Source: Patescibacteria group bacterium (GTDB lineage Bacteria > Patescibacteriota > Patescibacteriia > 2-12-FULL-60-25). Taken from it: a DNA stretch of 64,000 nucleotides. Below are positions 15,111-22,742 of this stretch, piece after piece. Every line of letters starts with the position of its first letter. Position 1 is the first letter of the stretch. The notes beneath the pieces are model-generated. The model did not search any database. It was not told the DNA's origin and worked only from the letters and a program-made list of their open reading frames with translations. The position numbers and the translations under genes are program-made. The DNA lies in NCBI GenBank assembly GCA_028715505.1, contig JAQURS010000004.1, positions 1 through 64,000 of the forward strand. The letters run 5' to 3'.

Positions 15111-16328
15111 ATGACCAACACTACCCAGCTTCCCCCCGGATTTTACGGCTTAGGCATCGCGCCTAAGCTTTTGGAAGTCCTTTGGAAGCTCAAGTTCAAA
15201 ACGCCCACGCCCATCCAGCAGAAATCCATTCCCATCGCGGTTGAGGGGAAGGATATTATCGGCGTGGCGCAAACCGGCACCGGCAAAACGCTGGCTTTCG
15301 GCATCCCGCTCATCCAACGTTTGGCGCAGGTCAAAGGCAGGGGACTCGTCATCTTGCCGACGCGCGAGTTGGCCCTCCAGGCTGACGAAGTTTTCCAGCA
15401 AGTTGGCCGTTCCATCGGCTTGCGCACGGCGGTTCTGATCGGTGGCGCGTCGATGAATATACAGATTAAGGATTTGAAAAAGAACCCGCACGTGCTGATC
15501 GTGACGCCGGGCCGGTTGATCGATCATTTGGAACAAAAGACGTTGCGGTTGGACGACGTTAAAGTTTTGGTTTTGGACGAAGCTGACCGCATGCTCGACA
15601 TGGGCTTCGCGCCGCAAATCAAAAAGATCCTCGCCGCCTTGCCGCGGGATCGCCAGACCATGCTTTTTTCGGCCACCATGCCAAGCGAGATCGTGAAAAT
15701 CGCGAGCACTTACATGAAGCTGCCCGTGCAAGTCGAGATCGCCAGGCCCGGCACGGCGGCGGAAAAGGTCACTCAGGAGCTTTTCGTGGTCAACAAGGAA
15801 GATAAGGTCCGACTCTTGGATAAAATTTTGGATGAACACCGCGGGTCGGTTTTGGTTTTTACCCGCACTAAGCACGGCGCCAGCAAAGTCGCGCGTTCGG
15901 TGCGCGCCATGGGCCACACGGCTGACGAAATCCATTCCAACCGTTCTCTTCCGCAGCGACGCAAAGCCTTGGATGGCTTCAAGTCCGGACTCTACCGAGT
16001 CTTGGTCGCGACTGACATCGCGGCTCGCGGCATCGACGTCAAAGGCATTGAGCTTGTCATCAATTACGACCTGCCGGATCAAGCCGAAGATTACGTACAC
16101 CGCATCGGACGCACCGGGAGAGCGGGGGAATCGGGCCACGCCATTTCGATCGCCACCCCGGACCAGCGCAAAGAGGTCATGGCTATCGAACGGCTGACTC
16201 GTTCGTATTTGCCGATTACAAAAAATCCGGATTTGCCAGGCGCCCGACCATTATCGAAACCGGAACGCGCGCGTGAGCCAAGCCGCGGTCGTCGGAGTCC
16301 GCCGAGACATTTCAGGCGGAGGAGATAG
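15111..16328 (+). CDS. DEAD-box RNA helicase, 405 aa
   Basis: All core motifs are present: Q motif (FKTPTPIQQKSIP), AQTGTGKT, PTRELA, TPGR, DEAD, SAT, and HRIGRTGRAG. The short tail (about 30 residues) is Arg-rich. The size and tail resemble RhlE-type helicases, which remodel rRNA and mRNA. The ATG at 15111 is chosen over a GTG at 15105 because a -10-like TACACT ends 7 nt before it. The gene converges with the next gene, with 1 bp between stops. Confidence 0.93.
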   Translation: MTNTTQLPPGFYGLGIAPKLLEVLWKLKFKTPTPIQQKSIPIAVEGKDIIGVAQTGTGKTLAFGIPLIQRLAQVKGRGLVILPTRELALQADEVFQQVGRSIGLRTAVLIGGASMNIQIKDLKKNPHVLIVTPGRLIDHLEQKTLRLDDVKVLVLDEADRMLDMGFAPQIKKILAALPRDRQTMLFSATMPSEIVKIASTYMKLPVQVEIARPGTAAEKVTQELFVVNKEDKVRLLDKILDEHRGSVLVFTRTKHGASKVARSVRAMGHTADEIHSNRSLPQRRKALDGFKSGLYRVLVATDIAARGIDVKGIELVINYDLPDQAEDYVHRIGRTGRAGESGHAISIATPDQRKEVMAIERLTRSYLPITKNPDLPGARPLSKPERAREPSRGRRSPPRHFRRRR

Positions 16329-16329
16329 A

Positions 16330-17187
16330 TTAATCCTTTTTGGCTTGCTGGCGGTAAGAATTTCCGGCTGGAAAAATATCCAGCCTTTTGTCGAATTCTT
16401 CCAAGGTTTTTTCGAGTTTTTCTTTAATCGATTGGATCCTGGTGCGGACCGCTTCGTAGCCGTATACGTCGTCCGGGGGCCGTTGCCCGTTGATTATCGG
16501 GATAAATTCTTTGGGAATAGAACCTTTGACCGCCAAGGCCCAATATTGCGAAACTTCACTCAAAAATTCTTCGGCGTCTTCCACTACGAGCGTCCCAGAT
16601 TTGAAACGTTTGGCCCATAAGGCCTGTTTTTCGTTTTCTTGTTCGTCGGCGTAATCGATGTCGCGGGTTTTTTCCAGAAATTTCAGGAATTTTTCGTTAT
16701 CGCATAAGTCTTCCATGAAATCAGACCAGATTTTGTCCCACTTTTTTTGCTCCGGGCTTTGGGCGTGGAGCCCGTCGTCTTCCAAACCGTAGACTCGACG
16801 GCTGTCGATGGACTGAATTTTGGCGGAGGTTCCATTTAAGGGGAAGTAAATTATCGTTCCGCCATCGTCATTCAGTTCGTTAAGGGATCCAGAAAAAAGA
16901 TTCCGTTTGTCTTCGTTGGTTTCGTAATAAATTCGGCCCTCATGGTCGACGCGGCTCACCACGATTTGCTTTTCATGATGCATGCTCCCGCCTTTTTGAA
17001 GATGGAAAGATCGGCCGTCAGGCAGGCCGAAATCCATCGAAGGGCTGTCCTTCATGTCGTACCGGAATACGTGATCCGAAGTTGAATCATGAAAAGCCTG
17101 TAAGTCCATCAAGCTTTTCCAGGTCAGGTCTTTTTCGGGCAAGTTTTCTTGGCCGGCAAATGGATTTTTCGGTTTTTCGAAACTCAT
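16330..17187 (-). CDS. Hypothetical protein, 285 aa
   Basis: I do not recognise this protein. It is soluble, acidic and rich in aromatic residues in the middle, with a helical charged C-terminus (RTRIQSIKEKLEKTLEEFDK). No signal peptide, membrane segment or metal motif is visible. A -10-like TACAAT lies 12 nt before the ATG. A terminator of the upstream gene (17215-17236) separates it from that gene, so it has its own promoter. Confidence 0.7.
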   Translation of the reverse strand: MSFEKPKNPFAGQENLPEKDLTWKSLMDLQAFHDSTSDHVFRYDMKDSPSMDFGLPDGRSFHLQKGGSMHHEKQIVVSRVDHEGRIYYETNEDKRNLFSGSLNELNDDGGTIIYFPLNGTSAKIQSIDSRRVYGLEDDGLHAQSPEQKKWDKIWSDFMEDLCDNEKFLKFLEKTRDIDYADEQENEKQALWAKRFKSGTLVVEDAEEFLSEVSQYWALAVKGSIPKEFIPIINGQRPPDDVYGYEAVRTRIQSIKEKLEKTLEEFDKRLDIFPAGNSYRQQAKKD

Positions 17188-17214
17188 AACGATTCGATTG
17201 TAGCATTAAACCAA

Positions 17215-17236
17215 TAAAAAAACCCCTTTTGGGGTT
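17215..17236 (-). terminator. Terminator of the helical-repeat gene
   Basis: AACCCC-TTTT-GGGGTT (17221-17236) is followed on the minus strand by a T run; it overlaps the stop codon of the gene ending at 17235. Confidence 0.8.
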
Positions 17237-18089
17237 AGTTGTTGAGTCGAGCGAGGTACAAATGGACGTAGGCCAACGAACGCCTTTCGGGATCGCGGAT
17301 TTTTTCCGCCAGCTCCCGTGCCTTGCCGACCTGGTATTGGCATGAATAGCCGATCGAGAAGTGGTGGTTGTAATGATCGGGTTCGTCGTCGAGCGGAACT
17401 TTCAATTCCTCGGCTTTCGCGAGTGCGAGGTCGGTCAGGCCCGTTCCCGCGATCATGCGGATCTCGTTGGCGATCACCATGGCCGGGGCTTGGAGTTTGA
17501 TGAGCCGTTCCAGCCGGGCTTTCCTGCTCATCTTCAACCACGCCGCCTTGGCCACCCAGTAGGAGTCGTTGGAACGGGCGATGAAGATGAACTCGTGGCC
17601 GATGTGCTCGCCAAGTTCCTTGGCGTTTTCATCGGAGATTCCCTGAAGCTGATCAGTGGTCTGGTCCAGGAGGAGCTTGTCTATCGCCGCCTTCGTCTGA
17701 CGGGCGAAGAAGATCCGCAGTTTGATCAGCAAAAGAATGTCCGGGATATCCAAGCAGGCTTCCCGGGCTTGGGGCAACTGTCCTTTCGCGAAAAACCAAA
17801 CGGCCCGATAAATTGTCGGCCAGGCCTTAGGATTTTTCATTGCGCCGATGGCCGCCCCGAAGTTCTGAATGTCTTTCTGATCGAAAGTGCTTAGGCACAG
17901 ATCGAGCAGGACAGGAGCCTTGAAGTCTGGGTCATTAATCTCATAGATCATGGCACGGGCCAGCTCCGGATCTTTCGGGATTACTTCCGAAGCCATCCTC
18001 ATGAAGGCGCTGTCGCGGTCCGATTCGGCGCACGTGTGGGCGCACTTGATCGCTTCTTGGATGTCAGCATCGTTCAACGCGGTTGTCAT
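17235..18089 (-). CDS. Helical-repeat protein, 284 aa
   Basis: Repeating units of roughly 35 residues with an A..I..P.....A..L..L pattern (LARAMIYEINDPDFKAPVLLDL, ARELAEKIRDPERRSLAYVH) suggest a TPR- or HEAT-like solenoid. No catalytic motif is present, so a scaffold or protein-binding role is the most that can be inferred. The start has GAGG 8 nt upstream, and a TTGACA-17-CAGTCT promoter lies at 18129-18157. Confidence 0.65.
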   Translation of the reverse strand: MTTALNDADIQEAIKCAHTCAESDRDSAFMRMASEVIPKDPELARAMIYEINDPDFKAPVLLDLCLSTFDQKDIQNFGAAIGAMKNPKAWPTIYRAVWFFAKGQLPQAREACLDIPDILLLIKLRIFFARQTKAAIDKLLLDQTTDQLQGISDENAKELGEHIGHEFIFIARSNDSYWVAKAAWLKMSRKARLERLIKLQAPAMVIANEIRMIAGTGLTDLALAKAEELKVPLDDEPDHYNHHFSIGYSCQYQVGKARELAEKIRDPERRSLAYVHLYLARLNN

Positions 18090-18177
18090 GGCTTACCTCA
18101 TCTCGTCTGTAGTCGAAGAACGACCTTGAGACTGACACGAAATCGACGGATTGTCAATCCTTAGCAAAAAATAAAAA

Positions 18178-18194
18178 AGCCCCTTTAGGCAGTC
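18178..18194 (-). terminator. Weak terminator of the DUF218 gene
   Basis: On the minus strand GCC-TAAAG-GGGC is a short stem followed by TTTTTTATTTTTT. It overlaps the end of the gene. Confidence 0.45.
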
Positions 18195-18739
18195 AGGGCG
18201 TCTTGGCGGCGGGACTCGCGGTTGCGAGCGGCCAGGCGTCCTTTGCCCGTGGGGTCCAGGAGATGGTAGGCGATGAAGAGACATTCGTTCAGACTGGTCG
18301 TGAGCGAGACGGGGTAATGCAAGCCGAACGTCTTGATCCAAACTCCGTGCCCGTAGAGGAAGGTGGTCGCGAACCGAAGGGCGTGTTGCCACTGGGTCAC
18401 GACCGTGATTTCGGCCGGCCAGGCATCGGCTTCCATGAGCACCCCGACGCTGTTGTTCACGTTCTCGAACGTGTCTACGGATTTGTCCTCGGTCAGGATG
18501 TAATCTTCCGGAACGCCTTGGTTGACCAGCCAATCCCTCATGATGTGGGCGGCCGGCTTGGTCTGGATCCAGCGCGGGTGGAAGATCCCGCCCGTCACGA
18601 GGATCATGTCGTAAGCTGCCATGTGCCAGAGCTTGAGGCCTTGGCGAAGGCGGATGAGCGTGTCTTGCGGCGAGGGAAAATCGACCGGCTGGATGCCGCA
18701 GCTTGGAATGAGCAGGATCTTGGGTTGTATGACAAACAT
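18185..18739 (-). CDS. DUF218/YdcF-like protein, 184 aa
   Basis: The DUF218 signature is clear: DMILVTGGIF, a T..A..M.....GVPEDYI segment, then EDKSVDTFENV and ITVVTQWQHALRF. The family includes YdcF, SanA and ElyC, which bind nucleotides or act in the envelope; no signal anchor is visible here, so a cytoplasmic location is likely. GGGAGG precedes the ATG. Its promoter is TTGACA-17-TACGCT (18766-18794). Confidence 0.82.
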   Translation of the reverse strand: MFVIQPKILLIPSCGIQPVDFPSPQDTLIRLRQGLKLWHMAAYDMILVTGGIFHPRWIQTKPAAHIMRDWLVNQGVPEDYILTEDKSVDTFENVNNSVGVLMEADAWPAEITVVTQWQHALRFATTFLYGHGVWIKTFGLHYPVSLTTSLNECLFIAYHLLDPTGKGRLAARNRESRRQDALTA

Positions 18740-18765
18740 GCGTTCCTCCCGTTTGTTTGGGAAAG

Positions 18766-18794
18766 AGCGTAGGCAAAAAAGGTGGGTTTGTCAA
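18766..18794 (-). promoter_or_regulatory. Promoter of the DUF218 gene
   Basis: Minus-strand TTGACA (18789-18794), 17-bp spacer, TACGCT (18766-18771). Confidence 0.5.
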
Positions 18795-18816
18795 CCCTTA
18801 GAGAATTACGATAGGG

Positions 18817-19605
18817 TTATTCGTTCGATACGAATTTATACTTCTGTAAATCAATATAGCCGCTGATTTTGGCGGAATGTTCAACGTAGCAAAATAATTT
18901 ATCAGGCAAATGATAAGCGTATTCTTCTAATTGCGCGATCATATTCTCGGAACCATTCGGCTCGTTCTGTAACGATAACCCGTTTAAATTACAAGCCATC
19001 AGTTTTTTCTGTTCGCTGCTTGCTTTACTTTCGATGAGGTGGAGATTATCGGAATTTTTAGAACTGATTAGATCCATGGCCGAATCGCAATCAAGGCCGT
19101 TGCACCTATTTTCTACGAACAGAAAGTCCTTTGTTTCTGGTTTAAAAATGAACAATGAAAAGGTCGAGCCTGGCGCATCGGCTGCCACGAACCACGCGAT
19201 GGCTTTGGATTGTTTCAATGTGAAGGGTCCTTGCATGTAACCTAGGGATGGAATTCCTTTACGAAGCGTTTTCTCTTCGTAAGGAGGGATGGTTGAAACA
19301 GTTTTCAAAGTGTATTCATGTTCAGATTTAGCCTCGTTCCAAATATCTTCGCTGAATAAGATGATGTGCTGATCGGGAAATTCATACGCGGCATAGGGAA
19401 AAGTTTTACCGCATAGATTAAGGGCAGAGGAGAACGATTTCGTCGAGGTCACGCGCGGAGGGTTGGTTTCAGAGCAGCCGACCTGAGCGGAAACGGTATC
19501 TTGTTTCGTAGTGGTCGTTGTTGATTGCTCGGTATTTACCGCGGCTTGATTGCCACAACCTGAAAAAGCCAGCAGGACCAAGGTAAGAATTAGAAGTTTT
19601 TTCAT
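18817..19605 (-). CDS. Lipoprotein of unknown function, 262 aa
   Basis: The first 17 residues form a lipoprotein signal (MKKLLILTLVLLAFSGC) with the lipobox SGC, so the protein should be lipid-anchored outside the membrane. A Thr/Ser-rich spacer follows (residues about 23-45). The globular part has several cysteines that could pair outside the cell. No enzyme motif is seen. It is 2 bp downstream of a small membrane protein gene in the same direction, which implies an operon. Confidence 0.75.
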   Translation of the reverse strand: MKKLLILTLVLLAFSGCGNQAAVNTEQSTTTTTKQDTVSAQVGCSETNPPRVTSTKSFSSALNLCGKTFPYAAYEFPDQHIILFSEDIWNEAKSEHEYTLKTVSTIPPYEEKTLRKGIPSLGYMQGPFTLKQSKAIAWFVAADAPGSTFSLFIFKPETKDFLFVENRCNGLDCDSAMDLISSKNSDNLHLIESKASSEQKKLMACNLNGLSLQNEPNGSENMIAQLEEYAYHLPDKLFCYVEHSAKISGYIDLQKYKFVSNE

Positions 19606-19607
19606 AA

Positions 19608-20009
19608 TTATAAAGCTTGGATTAAACCTATTATTTGAAAAATCAAAAAAGCGCCTATCAAGTAAAGACTAAGCGCCAATAAATATTTGTACCACAATTT
19701 TTCATTATGTTTGGTAGTTATTTTTCTTTGAATGTAGCGGCTTAAAAAGTGTGAAAAAATTCCAGATGGAATGAGAATGATTTGGATTATTATAATCGGT
19801 AAAATAGCCCAAAATAAATTTTCAAAAAAGAATCCGGTGACGCTGCATTTCTCCACCGCTCCAGAGCCGAAGCCTCGGGCAGAGCATTTGAGAGTTTCTG
19901 AAGTGAAGATGGCGAAGAAAATGGGGAATATAAAATAGGCGACCATCAGCAAGTTTATTGAAAGATAGATGGTTATGGCCTGATACTCTTTAATCAACTT
20001 TTTTAACAT
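19608..20009 (-). CDS. Small membrane protein, 133 aa
   Basis: Three hydrophobic segments (about 12-38, 60-88 and 108-130) with Lys-rich ends indicate an integral membrane protein. Two cysteines lie in the first external loop (KCSARGFGSGAVEKC). The function is unknown. It is the gene directly upstream of the lipoprotein and likely co-transcribed. Confidence 0.65.
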   Translation of the reverse strand: MLKKLIKEYQAITIYLSINLLMVAYFIFPIFFAIFTSETLKCSARGFGSGAVEKCSVTGFFFENLFWAILPIIIIQIILIPSGIFSHFLSRYIQRKITTKHNEKLWYKYLLALSLYLIGAFLIFQIIGLIQAL

Positions 20010-20065
20010 AATTTCGGATATGTCTGGTATGCCGTGTTAGGTGATGTATTCCTTTTCTTCTGTCT

Positions 20066-20437
20066 TTAAATTTGTAAACTTATCCAAAAATAAAATGCCC
20101 CAACAAGGAAGATGACACCGCCCCAAACTATTTGTCCGCCTTTAAACATTTGTGCTTTTTTGTTAACACGATCAGGAAATCCAATTTTTTCAATACCTTT
20201 AAATAGAGTTATCCATCCTAATATTGTGATGGCGACTGGCCAGTCGGTAACCCAAATGTTATGAGCAACTACGGTGGCTAAGCCTAACAAAAAAGTAATA
20301 TAACCTGTGGCGATAGTGATAGTCTTGTCTTCGGTATATTCAATAACCCTACCTAAAAATTTTGCACTGATAGACATTGCGCCAAGAATCATGAATAGAC
20401 TACCCCAAAATTTTGCTAAAAAAATTGTGATTTCCAT
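20066..20437 (-). CDS. Small membrane protein, 123 aa
   Basis: Four hydrophobic segments cover most of the protein, with a single charged loop (FPDRVNKKAQMFKGG). The function is not recognised. AT-rich DNA with TTATAAAAG lies directly before the ATG, and no Shine-Dalgarno site is seen. The gene precedes the membrane-protein/lipoprotein pair by 56 bp. Confidence 0.6.
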   Translation of the reverse strand: MEITIFLAKFWGSLFMILGAMSISAKFLGRVIEYTEDKTITIATGYITFLLGLATVVAHNIWVTDWPVAITILGWITLFKGIEKIGFPDRVNKKAQMFKGGQIVWGGVIFLVGAFYFWISLQI

Positions 20438-20578
20438 ACTTTTATAATTAGGTAGTAAATTTATTAAAGAAAAGGAATATTTCAGCTAACTCGTTTCTAT
20501 GCGCAAATATTGCGTATAGATGTTCACATCTTGCCACTTTGCCCAGAAAATGTATAGTAAATATAGGTGCAAGCAAAG

Positions 20579-20598
20579 CCTCACGTCGGTGAGGTTTT
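20579..20598 (+). promoter_or_regulatory. Hairpin abutting the comEC start codon
   Basis: CCTCAC-GTCG-GTGAGG followed by TTTT ends exactly at the ATG. It occupies the place of a ribosome site and has the form of an intrinsic terminator. A promoter candidate TTGCCA-16-TATAGT lies upstream. Confidence 0.5.
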
Positions 20599-22053
20599 AT
20601 GTTGCAAATTTCGCGTTTTCGTCCGGCGGTTGCCATGGTTGGCTTCCTTTTAGGCGTCGCTATTCATTCTTTTTGGCCGTTAATCAAGTTTCCTTTTTGG
20701 ACCTGGTTGATTATTGCAGGAATTCTAGTATTTTTTTGTATTTTTATCCGTCGTCTCGCGTATCGCGTTACACGTTTCGCGATTGTGTTCCTTGTCTGCT
20801 TCGCTGCTGGTCTATGGCGCTTTGACGTCGCCGTTCCGCCCACGGCCAGCTCACAAGCTGGGGAATTCACGGCCATTGTCGCAGAAGTTGAAGACGGATT
20901 TTATGGAAAACAAGCGATTGTAAAAACAGATGATCTCAACTTACAAACTTCACTCAAACAAGATGTCCCGCTTGGATCAAAAATCAAATTTACGTGCGCT
21001 TTAAAACCGCTTGAACAGAAAAAAGATGAGCTTGACCGGCGTTTTGCCTATCGCCTGCACCAAGCTCAGGCCCAATGCACGCCTAAAGATCTGATTGTGA
21101 TCGCTAAGCCGCCATGGTGGGATATCCGCCAGAGTTTCGCAGACCTCCGCGTTTGGACTAATCGCCGCATTGCGACTGTTTTGCCGGGGGAGGATGGGAT
21201 GCTGATCGCAGGCATGCTTTACGGCGAGAGGGGAATGTCTCAAAAATCGAATGACCTGTTCCGCCGCGCGGGGCTGACGCACTTGATCGCGGTTTCCGGA
21301 TCAAATATCACGATCGTGGCCTCGATCGTTTTCGCCGTGTTGCTCGGTTTTGGACTCTGGAGATGCCAAGCTTTTTGGATGACGACCATCATCCTTGGCG
21401 CTTACGTCACGTTCACTGGTTTTTCGGCCTCAGTCGCCCGCGCGGCGGTCATGGGTTGGCTGGTTTTGCTCGCGCGCCACGTAGGACGCCAGCCTCGGAC
21501 TTGGCACATCCTCCTCGTCTCGGCTTTCGCGCTCTGTTTGATTGATCCTTGGATGCTGGCTTTTGACGCCGGCTTCGCTCTTTCGTTTCTCGCGACCATC
21601 GGCCTCATGATTTGGTCGCCGATCATCGCGAAGAAGTTGTCGATTGTTCCAGCGGCTGGCGGATTGCGCGAAGCGGCGGCCACGACCATCTCCGCCACTT
21701 TGATGACCACGCCTTACATGGCTTTTGCTTTTGAAAGAATCTCTTTGGCGGGGCTGATCACTAATTTGATCGCCGTCCCGCTCGTGCCTTGGGCTATGTT
21801 GTTTGGCGCTTTGAGCGCGGTTTGGGGTCCGTTGCCCGGCGCGAACATCATTTCTTTGCCCGCCTTAGGAGTCGCGAGGCTGATTTTTTGGTCGGCGAGT
21901 TTGGCGGATTATTTCCCTTGGCTTTCTCAGGAAACTCCACGCTTGGATTTTCTTCTGCTCGTCACGAGTTATGCACTGCTCACCTGGATTTATTTTAAAC
22001 TGCGCGGAAAAAATGATTTTTCCACAGAAACCGAGCTGTTTTGTCAAAGGTGA
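20599..22053 (+). CDS. comEC: ComEC/Rec2-type DNA uptake channel, 484 aa
   Basis: The protein has N-terminal membrane helices, a soluble OB-like segment (residues about 85-160) and the competence domain with its hallmark AGLTHLIAVSGSNI (near 228-241), followed by about seven membrane helices. The C-terminal metallo-beta-lactamase domain found in many ComEC proteins is absent. ComEC carries single-stranded DNA across the membrane during natural transformation. Confidence 0.9.
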   Translation: MLQISRFRPAVAMVGFLLGVAIHSFWPLIKFPFWTWLIIAGILVFFCIFIRRLAYRVTRFAIVFLVCFAAGLWRFDVAVPPTASSQAGEFTAIVAEVEDGFYGKQAIVKTDDLNLQTSLKQDVPLGSKIKFTCALKPLEQKKDELDRRFAYRLHQAQAQCTPKDLIVIAKPPWWDIRQSFADLRVWTNRRIATVLPGEDGMLIAGMLYGERGMSQKSNDLFRRAGLTHLIAVSGSNITIVASIVFAVLLGFGLWRCQAFWMTTIILGAYVTFTGFSASVARAAVMGWLVLLARHVGRQPRTWHILLVSAFALCLIDPWMLAFDAGFALSFLATIGLMIWSPIIAKKLSIVPAAGGLREAAATTISATLMTTPYMAFAFERISLAGLITNLIAVPLVPWAMLFGALSAVWGPLPGANIISLPALGVARLIFWSASLADYFPWLSQETPRLDFLLLVTSYALLTWIYFKLRGKNDFSTETELFCQR

Positions 22054-22096
22054 AAGAACAAATTGCAGGATGTTGAACGCAATAAGACAAAATTAT

Positions 22097-22182
22097 GTCA
22101 TTGCGAGGAAGGAATTCGATGACTGACGCGGCAATCTACTATCGGCTTGTAGATTGCTTCGTCGCAGACTCCTCGCAATGAC
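22097..22182 (+). repeat. GTCATTGCGAG palindromic repeat, intergenic copy
   Basis: Starts GTCATTGCGAGGAAGG and ends CTCCTCGCAATGAC; the inner arms GCAATCTAC and GTAGATTGC flank a 9-nt loop. It lies 43 bp downstream of comEC and is the same family as the copy inside leuS. Confidence 0.85.
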
Positions 22183-22576
22183 AAGATGGGACGCGGAACG
22201 GACGGTTTGTCCATTGTCACTGACATTCAAAATTGACCATGGACGCTAATCGTCGGACGATGTTAATGAGGCTTCACAGCTTCGCACCTCGAAAGCAACA
22301 GACTCGGAACGTGAGACGGCATTGCAAAATGCGTCAGTGCTGGCAGGACCAACGAGCTAATCGGGCGTTGGCCTCTGCCGCGGGCTGGTCAGGCAACTGG
22401 CCCGAAAAATGCATTTTCAAGCGCGCAATTTTCATACATCAGCGGTGATGTCCTTTGTGGGTTTTCATCAAAGATGGAGGAGCGTGTCGTCCGCCATTCG
22501 GCTAAAACCGGCGTCCAAACCCGGTTCGAGAAAAATATCAAAGTTGTTTCTTTGCCGCGCGAGTAAGTAGCGCGTT
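22183..22576. other. Intergenic stretch without a supported gene
   Basis: Short frames exist here but none has a ribosome site or coding character. A small inverted repeat ACCGG/CCGGT lies around 22507-22530. I see nothing else. Confidence 0.5.
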
Positions 22577-22698
22577 GGCGATCTGGTCCCAGCCTTTATT
22601 TGGCGACAGGGACGGGTCAGATGACCTTGGTAAGTACCGTCAGGGCCTTAGCCAAAGGCCCGGAGCAGAGCCGTTCCGAGTTTGCTGCCCAGATCGCC
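22577..22698 (+). ncRNA. Structured leader of the M23 lipoprotein gene, riboswitch-like
   Basis: GGCGATCTGG (22577-22586) pairs perfectly with CCAGATCGCC (22689-22698). Inside are GACGG/CCGTC (22611-22641) and GGGCC/GGCCC (22643-22661), which gives a closed multi-helix junction of about 120 nt, 45 bp before the start codon. No known riboswitch class is recognised by eye. Confidence 0.45.
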
Positions 22699-22742
22699 TT
22701 GGTCTCCTCTACGACGCGTATTGGAGGAAACCGGAGGCGACC

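Noticed and set aside
22508-22540. tRNA fragment suggested by GGTTCGAG
   Set aside because: No matching acceptor or anticodon stem surrounds it. A similar word at 251 is inside a coding gene.
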